A stretch of DNA of 64,000 nt from Ulva prolifera (lineage: Eukaryota > Chlorophyta > Ulvophyceae > Ulvales > Ulvaceae). Position numbers and translations under genes: made by a program. The stretch spans positions 10,775,943 to 10,839,942 of the forward strand of contig CM041199.1 of NCBI GenBank assembly GCA_023078555.1, written 5' to 3'. Of the stretch, positions 10,483 to 21,293 are shown piece after piece; position 1 is the first letter of the stretch, and each line of letters opens with the position of its first letter. The notes under the pieces are model-generated. The model was given only the letters and a program-made list of their open reading frames with translations. It had not been told where the DNA came from and searched no databases.

Positions 10483-13465
10483 CAAAGATCTTGGGGGGTA
10501 TGGGATGTCCATCATTCATTGCGTATTTTCTGCAGACACCATGGCGTGGTGTGGTGCAAAAGTGCACACTTTCCACCAACCCATGTGAATGGACTTGGTT
10601 GTAGCCACGCAACCCCCCGCGCATCAAAAGGTACGTCGCCATGAACATTCAAAGATGTTGGGGGGTATGAGATGTCCATCATTCATTGCGTATTTTCTGC
10701 AGACACCATGGAGTGGTGTGGTGCAAAAATGCACACTTTCCACCAACCCATGTGAATGGACTTGGTTGTAGCCACGCAACCCCCCGCGCAGCAAAAGGTA
10801 CGTTGCCATCAACATTCCAAGATGTTGGGGGGTATGGGATGTCCATCATTCATTGCGTATTTTCTGCAGACACCATGGCGTGGTGTGGTGCAAAAGTGCA
10901 CACTTTCCACCAACCCATGTGAATGGACTTGGTTGTAGCCACGCAACCCCTCGCGCATCAAAAGGTACATCGCCATCAACATTCCAAGATGTTGGGGGGT
11001 ATGGGATGTCCATCATTCATTGCGTATTTTCTGCAGACACCATGGAGTGGTGTGGTGCAAAAGTGCACATTTTCCACCAACCCATGTGAATGGACTTGGT
11101 TGTACCCACGCACCCCCTGCGCATCAAAAGGTACGTCGCCATCAATATTCCAAGATGTTGGGGGTATGGGATGTCCATCATTCATTGCGTATTTTCTGCA
11201 GACACCATGGAGTGGTGTGGTGCAAAAGTGCACACTTTACACCAACCCATGTGAATGGACTTGGTTGTAGCCACGCAACCCCCCGCGCATCAAAAGGTAC
11301 GTCCCCATGAACATTCAAAGATGTTGGGGGGTACGGGATGTCCATCGTCCATTGCGTATTTTCTGCAGACACCATGGAGTGGTGTGGTGCAAAAGTGCAC
11401 ACTTTCCACCAACCCATGTGAATGGACTTGGTTGTAGCCACGCAACCCCCCGCGCATCAAAAGGTACGTCGACATGAACATTCAAAGATGTTGGGGGGTA
11501 TGGGATGTCCATCATTCATTGCGTATTTTCTGCAGACACCATGGAGTGGTGTAATGCAAAAGTGCACACTTTCCACCAACCCATGTGAACGGACTTGGTT
11601 GCAGCCACGCAACCCCCCGCACATCAAAGGTACGATGACATGAACATTCCAAGATGTTGGGGGGTATGGGATGTCCATCATTCATTGCGTATTTTCTGCA
11701 GACACCATGGAGTGGTGTAATGCAAAAGTGCACACTTTCCACCAACCCATGTGAACGGACTTGGTTGCAGCCACGCAACCCCCCGCACATCAAAGGTACG
11801 ATGACATGAACATTCCAAGATGTTGGGGGGTATGGGATGTCCATCATTCATTGCGTATTTTCTGCAGACACCATGGAGTGGTGTAATGCAAAAGTGCACA
11901 CTTTCCACCAACCCATGTGAACGGACTTGGTTGCAGCCACGCAACCCCCCGCACATCAAAGGTACGATGACATGAACATTCCAAGATGTTGGGGGGTATG
12001 GGATGTCCATCATTCATTGCGTATTTTCTGCAGACACCATGGAGTGGTGTGGTGCAAAAGTGCACACTTTCCACCAACCCATGTGAATGGACTTGGTTGT
12101 AGCCACGCAACCCCCCGCGCATCAAAAGGTACGTCGACATGAACATTCAAAGATGTTGGGGGGTATGGGATGTCCATCATTCATTGCGTATTTTCTGCAG
12201 ACACCATGGCGTGGTGTGGTGCAAAAGTGCACACTTTCCACCAACCCATGTGAATGGACTTGGTTGTAGCCACGCAACCCCCCGCGCATCAAAAGGTACG
12301 TCGCCATGAACATTCCAAGATGTTGGGGGGTATGGGATGATTATCATTCATTGCATATTTGCTGCTGAATCCCAGGAGTGGCGTGGGGCAAAAGTGCACA
12401 CTTTTCACCAACCATGTGAATGGACTTGGTTGTAGCCACGCAACCCCCCGCGCATCAAAAGGTACGTCGCCATGAACATTCCAAGATGTTGGAGGGTATG
12501 GGATGATTATCATTCATTGCATATTTGCTGCTGACTCCCAGGAGTGGCGTGGGGCAAAAGTGCACACTTTTCACCAACCTTGTGAATGGACTTGGCTATA
12601 GACAAGCATACCCCCGCGCACCATAGGGAAGTTGCCAGAAACATCCTTTGATTCTGAAAGATCTAGGACGTCAAGTATGCATTGCACAGTTGTTGCTAAC
12701 TCCTAGGAGTGGCGTGGAACAAAAGTGCACACTTTTCACCAACCATGTGAATGGACTTGGTTGTAGCCACGCAACCCCCCGCGCAGCAAAAGGTACGTCG
12801 CCATCAACATTCCAAGATGTTGGGGGGTATGGGATGTCCATCATTCATTGCGTATTTTCTGCAGACACCATGGCGTGGTGTGGTGCAAAAGTGCACACTT
12901 TCCACCAACCCATGTGAATGGACTTGGTTGTAGCCACGCAACCCCTCGCGCATCAAAAGGTACATCGCCATCAACATTCCAAGATGTTGGGGGGTATGGG
13001 ATGTCCATCATTCATTGCGTATTTTCTGCAGACACCATGGAGTGGTGTGGTGCAAAAGTGCACATTTTCCACCAACCCATGTGAATGGACTTGGTTGTAC
13101 CCACGCACCCCCTGCGCATCAAAAGGTACGTCGCCATCAACATTCCAAGATGTTGGGGGTATGGGATGTCCATCATTCATTGCGTATTTTCTGCAGACAC
13201 CATGGAGTGGTGTGGTGCAAAAGTGCACACTTTCCACCAACCCATGTGAATGGACTTGGTTGTAGCCACGCAACCCCCCGCGCATCAAAAGGTACGTCCC
13301 CATGAACATTCAAAGATGTTGGGGGGTATGGGATGTCCATCGTCCATTGCGTATTTTCTGCAGACACCATGGAGTGGTGTGGTGCAAAAGTGCACACTTT
13401 CCACCAACCCATGTGAATGGACTTGGTTGTAGCCACGCAACCCCCCGCGCATCAAAAGGTACGTC
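9546..13465. repeat. 24-monomer higher-order unit, copy 2 (3920 bp matched)
   Basis: Tandem partner of 5551-9470. Nearly no divergence over 3.9 kb indicates a very recent duplication by unequal exchange or replication-based copying, or an assembly duplication. It includes its own hexamer pair. Confidence 0.9.
10483..11482. repeat. 1000-bp hexamer, copy 4
   Basis: Same order as 6488-7487 and shares its three diagnostic bases (atcaatattcc, ctttacacc, ggtacggg). It is the 3995-bp-shifted partner of that copy. Confidence 0.9.
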
Positions 13466-13477
13466 GACATGAACATT
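11483..13477. repeat. Array block: N-N-N-P-P-Q-C-D-P-E-F-P (copy)
   Basis: Twelve monomers matching 7488-9482 at offset 3995 until 13465. The final P ends gtcgacatg where the first copy has gtccccatg. Confidence 0.88.
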
Positions 13478-13976
13478 CAAAGATGTTGGGGGGTATGGGA
13501 TGTCCATCATTCATTGCGTATTTTCTGCAGACACCATGGAGTGGTGTAATGCAAAAGTGCACACTTTCCACCAACCCATGTGAACTGACTTGGTTGCAGC
13601 CACGCAACCCCCCGCACATCAAAGGTACGATGACATGAACATTCCAAGATGTTGGGGGGTATGGGATGTCCATCATTCATTGCGTATTTTCTGCAGACAC
13701 CATGGAGTGGTGTAATGCAAAAGTGCACACTTTCCACCAACCCATGTGAACGGACTTGGTTGCAGCCACGCAACCCCCCGCACATCAAAGGTACGATGAC
13801 ATGAACATTCCAAGATGTTGGGGGGTATGGGATGTCCATCATTCATTGCGTATTTTCTGCAGACACCATGGAGTGGTGTGGTGCAAAAGTGCACACTTTC
13901 CACCAACCCATGTGAATGGACTTGGTTGTAGCCACGCAACCCCCCGCGCATCAAAAGGTACGTCGACATGAACATT
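13478..13976. repeat. Array block: N-N-P
   Basis: Resembles 7488-8152 but with two N units rather than three. The first N has a private gaactgac variant. N-run length therefore differs between related blocks. Confidence 0.85.
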
Positions 13977-15140
13977 CAAAGATGTTGGGGGGTATGGGAT
14001 GTCCATCATTCATTGCGTATTTTCTGCAGACACCATGGCGTGGTGTGGTGCAAAAGTGCACACTTTCCACCAACCCATGTGAATGGACTTGGTTGTAGCC
14101 ACGCAACCCCCCGCGCATCAAAAGGTACGTCGCCATGAACATTCAAAGATGTTGGGGGGTATGAGATGTCCATCATTCATTGCGTATTTTCTGCAGACAC
14201 CATGGAGTGGTGTGGTGCAAAAATGCACACTTTCCACCAACCCATGTGAATGGACTTGGTTGTAGCCACGCAACCCCCCGCGCAGCAAAAGGTACGTTGC
14301 CATCAACATTCCAAGATATTGGGGGGTATGGGATGTCCATCATTCATTGCGTATTTTCTGCAGACACCATGGCGTGGTGTGGTGCAAAAGTGCACACTTT
14401 CCACCAACCCGTGTGAATGGACTTGGTTGTAGCCACGCAACCCCCCGCGCATCAAAAGGTACGTCGCCATGAACATTCCAAGATGTTGGGGGGTATGGGA
14501 TGATTATCATTCATTGCATATTTGCTGCTGACTCCCAGGAGTGGCGTGGGGCAAAAGTGCACACTTTTCACCAACCATGTGAATGGACTTGGTTGTAGCC
14601 ACGCAACCCCCCGCGCATCAAAAGGTACGTCGCCATGAACATTCCAAGATGTTGGAGGGTATGGGATGATTATCATTCATTGCATATTTGCTGCTGACTC
14701 CCAGGAGTGGCGTGGGGCAAAAGTGCACACTTTTCACCAACCTTGTGAATGGACTTGGCTATAGACAAGCATACCCCCGCGCACCATAGGGAAGTTGCCA
14801 GAAACATCCTTTGATTCTGAAAGATCTAGGACGTCAAGTATGCATTGCACAGTTGTTGCTAACTCCTAGGAGTGGCGTGGAACAAAAGTGCACATTTTCC
14901 ACCAACCCATGTGAATGGACTTGGTTGTACCCACGCACCCCCTGCGCATCAAAAGGTACGTCGCCATCAACATTCCAAGATGTTGGGGGTATGGGATGTC
15001 CATCATTCATTGCGTATTTTCTGCAGACACCATGGAGTGGTGTGGTGCAAAAGTGCACACTTTCCACCAACCCATGTGAATGGACTTGGTTGTAGCCACG
15101 CAACCCCCCGCGCATCAAAAGGTACGTCGACATGAACATT
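13977..15140. repeat. 1164-bp heptamer, copy 1
   Basis: P-P-P-Q-C-(D/E hybrid)-F at 13977, 14144, 14311, 14478, 14644, 14809 and 14975. Shared markers with the next copy are gatattggg and cccGtgtgaatgg in the third monomer and the hybrid sixth monomer. Confidence 0.88.
14809..14974. repeat. D/E hybrid monomer
   Basis: The 5' half is D-type through gtggaac. The 3' half is E-type (cattttcc, tgtacccacgcacc). The junction lies in the shared aaaagtgcaca stretch. It looks like a non-allelic exchange between a D and an E monomer, and it is followed by F as a normal E would be. Confidence 0.87.
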
Positions 15141-16304
15141 CAAAGATGTTGGGGGGTATGGGATGTCCATCATTCATTGCGTATTTTCTGCAGACACCAT
15201 GGCGTGGTGTGGTGCAAAAGTGCACACTTTCCACCAACCCATGTGAATGGATTTGGTTGTAGCCACGCAACCCCCCGCGCATCAAAAGGTACGTCGCCAT
15301 GAACATTCAAAGATGTTGGGGGGTATGAGATGTCCATCATTCATTGCGTATTTTCTGCAGACACCATGGAGTGGTGTGGTGCAAAAATGCACACTTTCCA
15401 CCAACCCATGTGAATGGACTTGGTTGTAGCCACGCAACCCCCCGCGCAGCAAAAGGTACGTTGCCATCAACATTCCAAGATATTGGGGGGTATGGGATGT
15501 CCATCATTCATTGCGTATTTTCTGCAGACACCATGGCGTGGTGTGGTGCAAAAGTGCACACTTTCCACCAACCCGTGTGAATGGACTTGGTTGTAGCCAC
15601 GCAACCCCCCGCGCATCAAAAGGTACGTCGCCATGAACATTCCAAGATGTTGGGGGGTATGGGATGATTATCATTCATTGCATATTTGCTGCTGACTCCC
15701 AGGAGTGGCGTGGGGCAAAAGTGCACACTTTTCACCAACCATGTGAATGGACTTGGTTGTAGCCACGCAACCCCCCGCGCATCAAAAGGTACGTCGCCAT
15801 GAACATTCCAAGATGTTGGGGGGTATGGGATGATTATCATTCATTGCATATTTGCTGCTGACTCCCAGGAGTGGCGTGGGGCAAAAGTGCACACTTTTCA
15901 CCAACCTTGTGAATGGACTTGGCTATAGACAAGCATACCCCCGCGCACCATAGGGAAGTTGCCAGAAACATCCTTTGATTCTGAAAGATCTAGGACGTCA
16001 AGTATGCATTGCACAGTTGTTGCTAACTCCTAGGAGTGGCGTGGAACAAAAGTGCACATTTTCCACCAACCCATGTGAATGGACTTGGTTGTACCCACGC
16101 ACCCCCTGCGCATCAAAAGGTACGTCGCCATCAACATTCCAAGATGTTGGGGGTATGGGATGTCCATCATTCATTGCGTATTTTCTGCAGACACCATGGA
16201 GTGGTGTGGTGCAAAAGTGCACACTTTCCACCAACCCATGTGAATGGACTTGGTTGTAGCCACGCAACCCCCCGCGCATCAAAAGGTACGTCCCCATGAA
16301 CATT
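15141..16304. repeat. 1164-bp heptamer, copy 2
   Basis: Same seven monomers as 13977-15140. Differences seen: ggaTttgg near 15252, an uninterrupted G6 run in C at 15808 where copy 1 has ggaggg, and an F end of gtccccatg instead of gtcgacatg. Confidence 0.88.
15973..16138. repeat. D/E hybrid monomer (second copy)
   Basis: Same join as 14809-14974, 1164 bp downstream. Because the join is identical, the hybrid formed once and was then duplicated with the heptamer. Confidence 0.87.
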
Positions 16305-17967
16305 CAAAGATGTTGGGGGGTATGGGATGTCCATCGTCCATTGCGTATTTTCTGCAGACACCATGGAGTGGTGTGGTGCAAAAGTGCACACTTTCCACCA
16401 ACCCATGTGAATGGACTTGGTTGTAGCCACGCAACCCCCCGCGCATCAAAAGGTACGTCGACATGAACATTCAAAGATGTTGGGGGGTATGGGATGTCCA
16501 TCATTCATTGCGTATTTTCTGCAGACACCATGGAGTGGTGTAATGCAAAAGTGCACACTTTCCACCAACCCATGTGAACGGACTTGGTAGCAGCCACGCA
16601 ACCCCCCGCACATCAAAGGTACGATGACATGAACATTCCAAGATGTTGGGGGGTATGGGATGTCCATCATTCATTGCGTATTTTCTGCAGACACCATGGA
16701 GTGGTGTAATGCAAAAGTGCACACTTTCCACCAACCCATGTGAACGGACTTGGTTGCAGCCACGCAACCCCCCGCACATCAAAGGTACGATGACATGAAC
16801 ATTCCAAGATGTTGGGGGGTATGGGATGTCCATCATTCATTGCGTATTTTCTGCAGACACCATGGAGTGGTGTAATGCAAAAGTGCACACTTTCCACCAA
16901 CCCATGTGAACGGACTTGGTTGCAGCCACGCAACCCCCCGCACATCAAAGGTACGACTACATGAACATTCCAAGATGTTGGGGGGCATGGGATGTCCATC
17001 ATTCATTGCGTATTTTCTGCAGACACCATGGAGTGGTGTGGTGCAAAAGTGCACACTTTCCACCAACCCATGTGAATGGACTTGGTTGTAGCCACGCAAC
17101 CCCCCGCGCATCAAAAGGTACGTCGACATGAACATTCAAAGATGTTGGGGGGTATGGGATGTCCATCATTCATTGCGTATTTTCTGCAGACACCATGGCG
17201 TGGTGTGGTGCAAAAGTGCACACTTTCCACCAACCCATGTGAATGGACTTGGTTGTAGCCACGCAACCCCCCGCGCATCAAAAGGTACGTCGCCATGAAC
17301 ATTCAAAGATGTTGGGGGGTATGAGATGTCCATCATTCATTGCGTATTTTCTGCAGACACCATGGAGTGGTGTGGTGCAAAAATGCACACTTTCCACCAA
17401 CCCATGTGAATGGACTTGGTTGTAGCCACGCAACCCCCCGCGCAGCAACAGGTACGTTGCCATCAACATTCCAAGATGTTGGGGGGTATGGGATGATTAT
17501 CATTCATTGCATATTTGCTGCTGACTCCCAGGAGTGGCGTGGGGCAAAAGTGCACACTTTTCACCAACCATGTGAATGGACTTGGTTGTAGCCACGCAAC
17601 CCCCCGCGCATCAAAAGGTACGTCGCCATGAACATTCCAAGATGTTGGAGGGTATGGGATGATTATCATTCATTGCATATTTGCTGCTGACTCCCAGGAG
17701 TGGCGTGGGGCAAAAGTGCACACTTTTCACCAACCTTGTGAATGGACTTGGCTATAGACAAGCATACCCCCGCGCACCATAGGGAAGTTGCCAGAAACAT
17801 CCTTTGATTCTGAAAGATCTAGGACGTCAAGTATGCATTGCACAGTTGTTGCTAACTCCTAGGAGTGGCGTGGAACAAAAGTGCACACTTTTCACCAACC
17901 ATGTGAATGGACTTGGTTGTAGCCACGCAACCCCCCGCGCAGCAAAAGGTACGTCGCCATCAACATT
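16305..17967. repeat. Array block: P-N-N-N-P-P-P-Q-C-D
   Basis: Ten monomers from 16305. The first N has a private ttggtagcagcc variant, and the P at 17304 has gcagcaacagg. Closest relative by order is 167-1996, which has one additional P before Q. Confidence 0.88.
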
Positions 17968-18467
17968 CCAAGATTTTGGGGGGTATGGGATGTCCATCAT
18001 TCATTGCGTATTTTTCTGCAGACACCATGGCGTGGTGTGGTGCAAAAGTGCACACTTTCCACCAACCCATGTGAATGGACTTGGTTGTAGCCACGCAACC
18101 CCCCGCGCAGCAAAAGGTACATCGCGATCAACATTCCAAGATGTTGGGGGGTATGGGATGTCCATCATTCATTGCGTATTTTCTGCAGACACCATGGCGT
18201 GGTGTGGTGCAAAAGTGCACATTTTCCACCAACCCATGTGAATGGACTTGGTTGTACCCACGCACCCCCTGCGCATCAAAAGGTACGTCGCCATCAACAT
18301 TCCAAGATGTTGGGGGTATGGGATGTCCATCATTCATTGCGTATTTTCTGCAGGCACCATGGCGTGGTGTGGTGCAAAAGTGCACACTTTCCACCAACCC
18401 ATGTGAATGGACTTGGTTGTAGCCACGCAACCCCCCGCGCATCAAAAGGTACGTCGCCATGAACATT
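17968..18467. repeat. Trimer P(168 bp)-E-F
   Basis: The P at 17968 has gattttggg, an extra T in gtatttttctgcag that makes it 168 bp, and a catcgcgatc end. The F at 18302 has gcaggcacc and ccatggcgtgg. It is repeated 666 bp downstream at 18634-19133. Confidence 0.87.
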
Positions 18468-18633
18468 CCAAGATGTTGGGGGGTATGGGATGATTATCAT
18501 TCATTGCATATTTGCTGCTGACTCCCAGGAGTGGCGTGGAACAAAAGTGCACACTTTTCAGCAACCATGTGAATGGACTTGGTTGTAGCCACGCAACCCC
18601 CCGCGCAGCAAAAGGTACGTCGCCATCAACATT
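18468..18633. repeat. Q/D hybrid monomer
   Basis: The 5' half is Q-type through tcccaggagtggcgtgg, followed by D-type aac and a D 3' end (gcagcaaaaggtacgtcgcc). It has a private cttttcagcaacc variant. A Q-by-D exchange would delete the diverged C-D core, which is what is missing here. Confidence 0.85.
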
Positions 18634-19133
18634 CCAAGATTTTGGGGGGTATGGGATGTCCATCATTCATTGCGTATTTTTCTGCAGACACCATGGCGTG
18701 GTGTGGTGCAAAAGTGCACACTTTCCACCAACCCATGTGAATGGACTTGGTTGTAGCCACGCAACCCCCCGCGCAGCAAAAGGTACATCGCGATCAACAT
18801 TCCAAGATGTTGGGGGGTATGGGATGTCCATCATTCATTGCGTATTTTCTGCAGACACCATGGCGTGGTGTGGTGCAAAAGTGCACATTTTCCACCAACC
18901 CATGTGAATGGACTTGGTTGTACCCACGCACCCCCTGCGCATCAAAAGGTACGTCGCCATCAACATTCCAAGATGTTGGGGGTATGGGATGTCCATCATT
19001 CATTGCGTATTTTCTGCAGACACCATGGAGTGGTGTGGTGCAAAAGTGCACACTTTCCACCAACCCATGTGAATGGACTTGGTTGTAGCCACGCAACCCC
19101 CCGCGCATCAAAAGGTACGTCCCCATGAACATT
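18634..19133. repeat. Trimer P(168 bp)-E-F, second copy
   Basis: Repeats 17968-18467, including the extra T, at a 666-bp (four-monomer) offset. The F here has the usual cagacaccatggag and ends gtccccatg, so the copies diverge towards the 3' end. Confidence 0.87.
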
Positions 19134-21293
19134 CAAAGATGTTGGGGGGTATGGGATGTCCATCGTCCATTGCGTATTTTCTGCAGACACCATGGAGTGG
19201 TGTGGTGCAAAAGTGCACACTTTCCACCAACCCATGTGAATGGACTTGGTTGTAGCCACGCAACCCCCCGCGCATCAAAAGGTACGTCCCCATGAACATT
19301 CAAAGATGTTGGGGGGTATGGGATGTCCATCATCCATTGCGTATTTTCTGCAGACACCATGGAGTGGTGTGGTGCAAAAGTGTACACTTTCCACCAACCC
19401 ATGTGAATGGACTTGGTTGTAGCCACGCAACCCCCCGCGCATCAAAAGGTACATCGCCATCAACATTCCAAGATGTTGGGGGGTATGGGATGTCCATCAT
19501 TCATTGCGTATTTTCTGCAGACACCATGGAGTGGTGTGGTGCAAAAGTGCACACTTTCCACCAACCCATGTGAATGGACTTGGTTGTAGCCACGCAACCC
19601 CCCGCGCATCAAAAGGTACGTCGCCATGAACATTCCAAGATGTTTGGGGGTATGGGATGATTATCATTCATTGCATATTTGCTGCTGACTCCCAGGAGTG
19701 GCGTGGGGCAAAAGTGCACACTTTTCACCAACCTTGTGAATGGACTTGGCTATACACAAGCATACCCCCGCGCACCATAGGGAAGTTGCCAGAAACATCC
19801 TTTGATTCTGAAAGATCTAGGACGTCAAGTATGCATTGCACAGTTGTTGCTAACTCCTAGGAGTGGCGTGGAACAAAAGTGCACACTTTTCACCAACCAT
19901 GTGAATGGACTTGGTTGTAGCCACGCAACCCCCCGCGCAGCAAAAGGTACGTCGCCATCAACATTCCAAGATGTTGGAGGGTATGGGATGTCCATCATTC
20001 ATTGCGTATTTTCTGCAGACACCATGGAGTGGTGTAATGCAAAAGTGCACACTTTCCACCAACCCATGTGAATGGACTTGGTTGTAGCCACGCAACCCCC
20101 CGCGCATCAAAAGGTACGTCGCCATGAACATTCCAAGATGTTTGGGGGTATGGGATGATTATCATTCATTGCATATTTGCTGCTGACTCCCAGGAGTGGC
20201 GTGGGGCAAAAGTGCACACTTTTCACCAACCTTGTGAATGGACTTGGCTATACACAAGCATACCCCCGCGCACCATAGGGAAGTTGCCAGAAACATCCTT
20301 TGATTCTGAAAGATCTAGGACGTCAAGTATGCATTGCACAGTTGTTGCTAACTCCCAGGAGTGGCGTGGAACAAAAGTGCACACTTTTCACCAACCATGT
20401 GAATGGACTTGGTTGTAGCCACGCAACCCCCCGCGCAGCAAAAGGTACGTTGCCATCAACATTCCAAGATGTTGGGGGGTATGGGATGTCCATCATTCAT
20501 TGCGTATTTTCTGCAGACACCATGGAGTGGTGTGGTGCAAAAGTGTACACTTTCCACCAACCCATGTGAATGGACTTGGTTGTAGCCACGCAACCCCCCG
20601 CGCATCAAAAGGTACATCGCCATCAACATTCCAAGATGTTGGGGGGTATGGGATGTCCATCATTCATTGCGTATTTTCTGCAGACACCATGGAGTGGTGT
20701 GGTGCAAAAGTGCACACTTTCCACCAACCCATGTGAATGGACTTGGTTGTAGCCACGCAACCCCCCGCGCATCAAAAGGTACGTCGCCATGAACATTCCA
20801 AGATGTTAGGGGGTATGGGATGATTATCATTCATTGCATATTTGCTGCTGACTCCCAGGAGTGGCGTGGGGCAAAAGTGCACACTTTTCACCAACCATGT
20901 GAATGGACTTGGTTGTAGCCACGCAACCCCCCGCGCATCAAAAGGTAGTCGCCATGAACATTCCAAGATGTTGGAGGGTATGGGATGATTATCATTCATT
21001 GCATATTTGCTGCTGACTCCCAGGAGTGGCGTGGGGCAAAAGTGCACACTTTTCACCAACCTTGTGAATGGACTTGGCTATAGACAAGCATACCCCCGCG
21101 CACCATAGGGAAGTTGCCAGAAACATCCTTTGATTCTGAAAGATCTAGGACGTCAAGTATGCATTGCACAGTTGTTGCTAACTCCCAGGAGTGGCGTGGA
21201 ACAAAAGTGCACACTTTTCACCAACCATGTGAATGGACTTGGTTGTAGCCACGCAACCCCCCGCGCAGCAAAATGTACGTTGCCATCAACATT
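19134..21293. repeat. Array block: P-P-P-C-D-P-C-D-P-P-Q-C-D
   Basis: Thirteen monomers with D units at 19800, 20298 and 21128. Both C units at 19635 and 20133 share gtttgggggtatgg and ctatacacaagc, so they were copied from one another. The Q at 20798 lacks one base (ggtagtcgcc) and is 165 bp. Overall it corresponds to 2329-4489. Confidence 0.88.

Noticed and set aside
5551-13465. Assembly error as the sole explanation of the 24-mer duplication
   Set aside because: Cannot be excluded without reads, but a second, separate 24-mer pair with a real base difference and a 4-bp deletion shows that such duplications do occur in this array.
17804-18241. Longest open frame, 145 codons, plus many 60-115-codon frames on both strands
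   Set aside because: All are readings of the satellite. Units of 166-167 bp are not multiples of three, so frames shift each monomer and end at a fixed TAG or TGA; this one is long only because of the extra T near 18011. Peptides repeat the same few strings with no domain.
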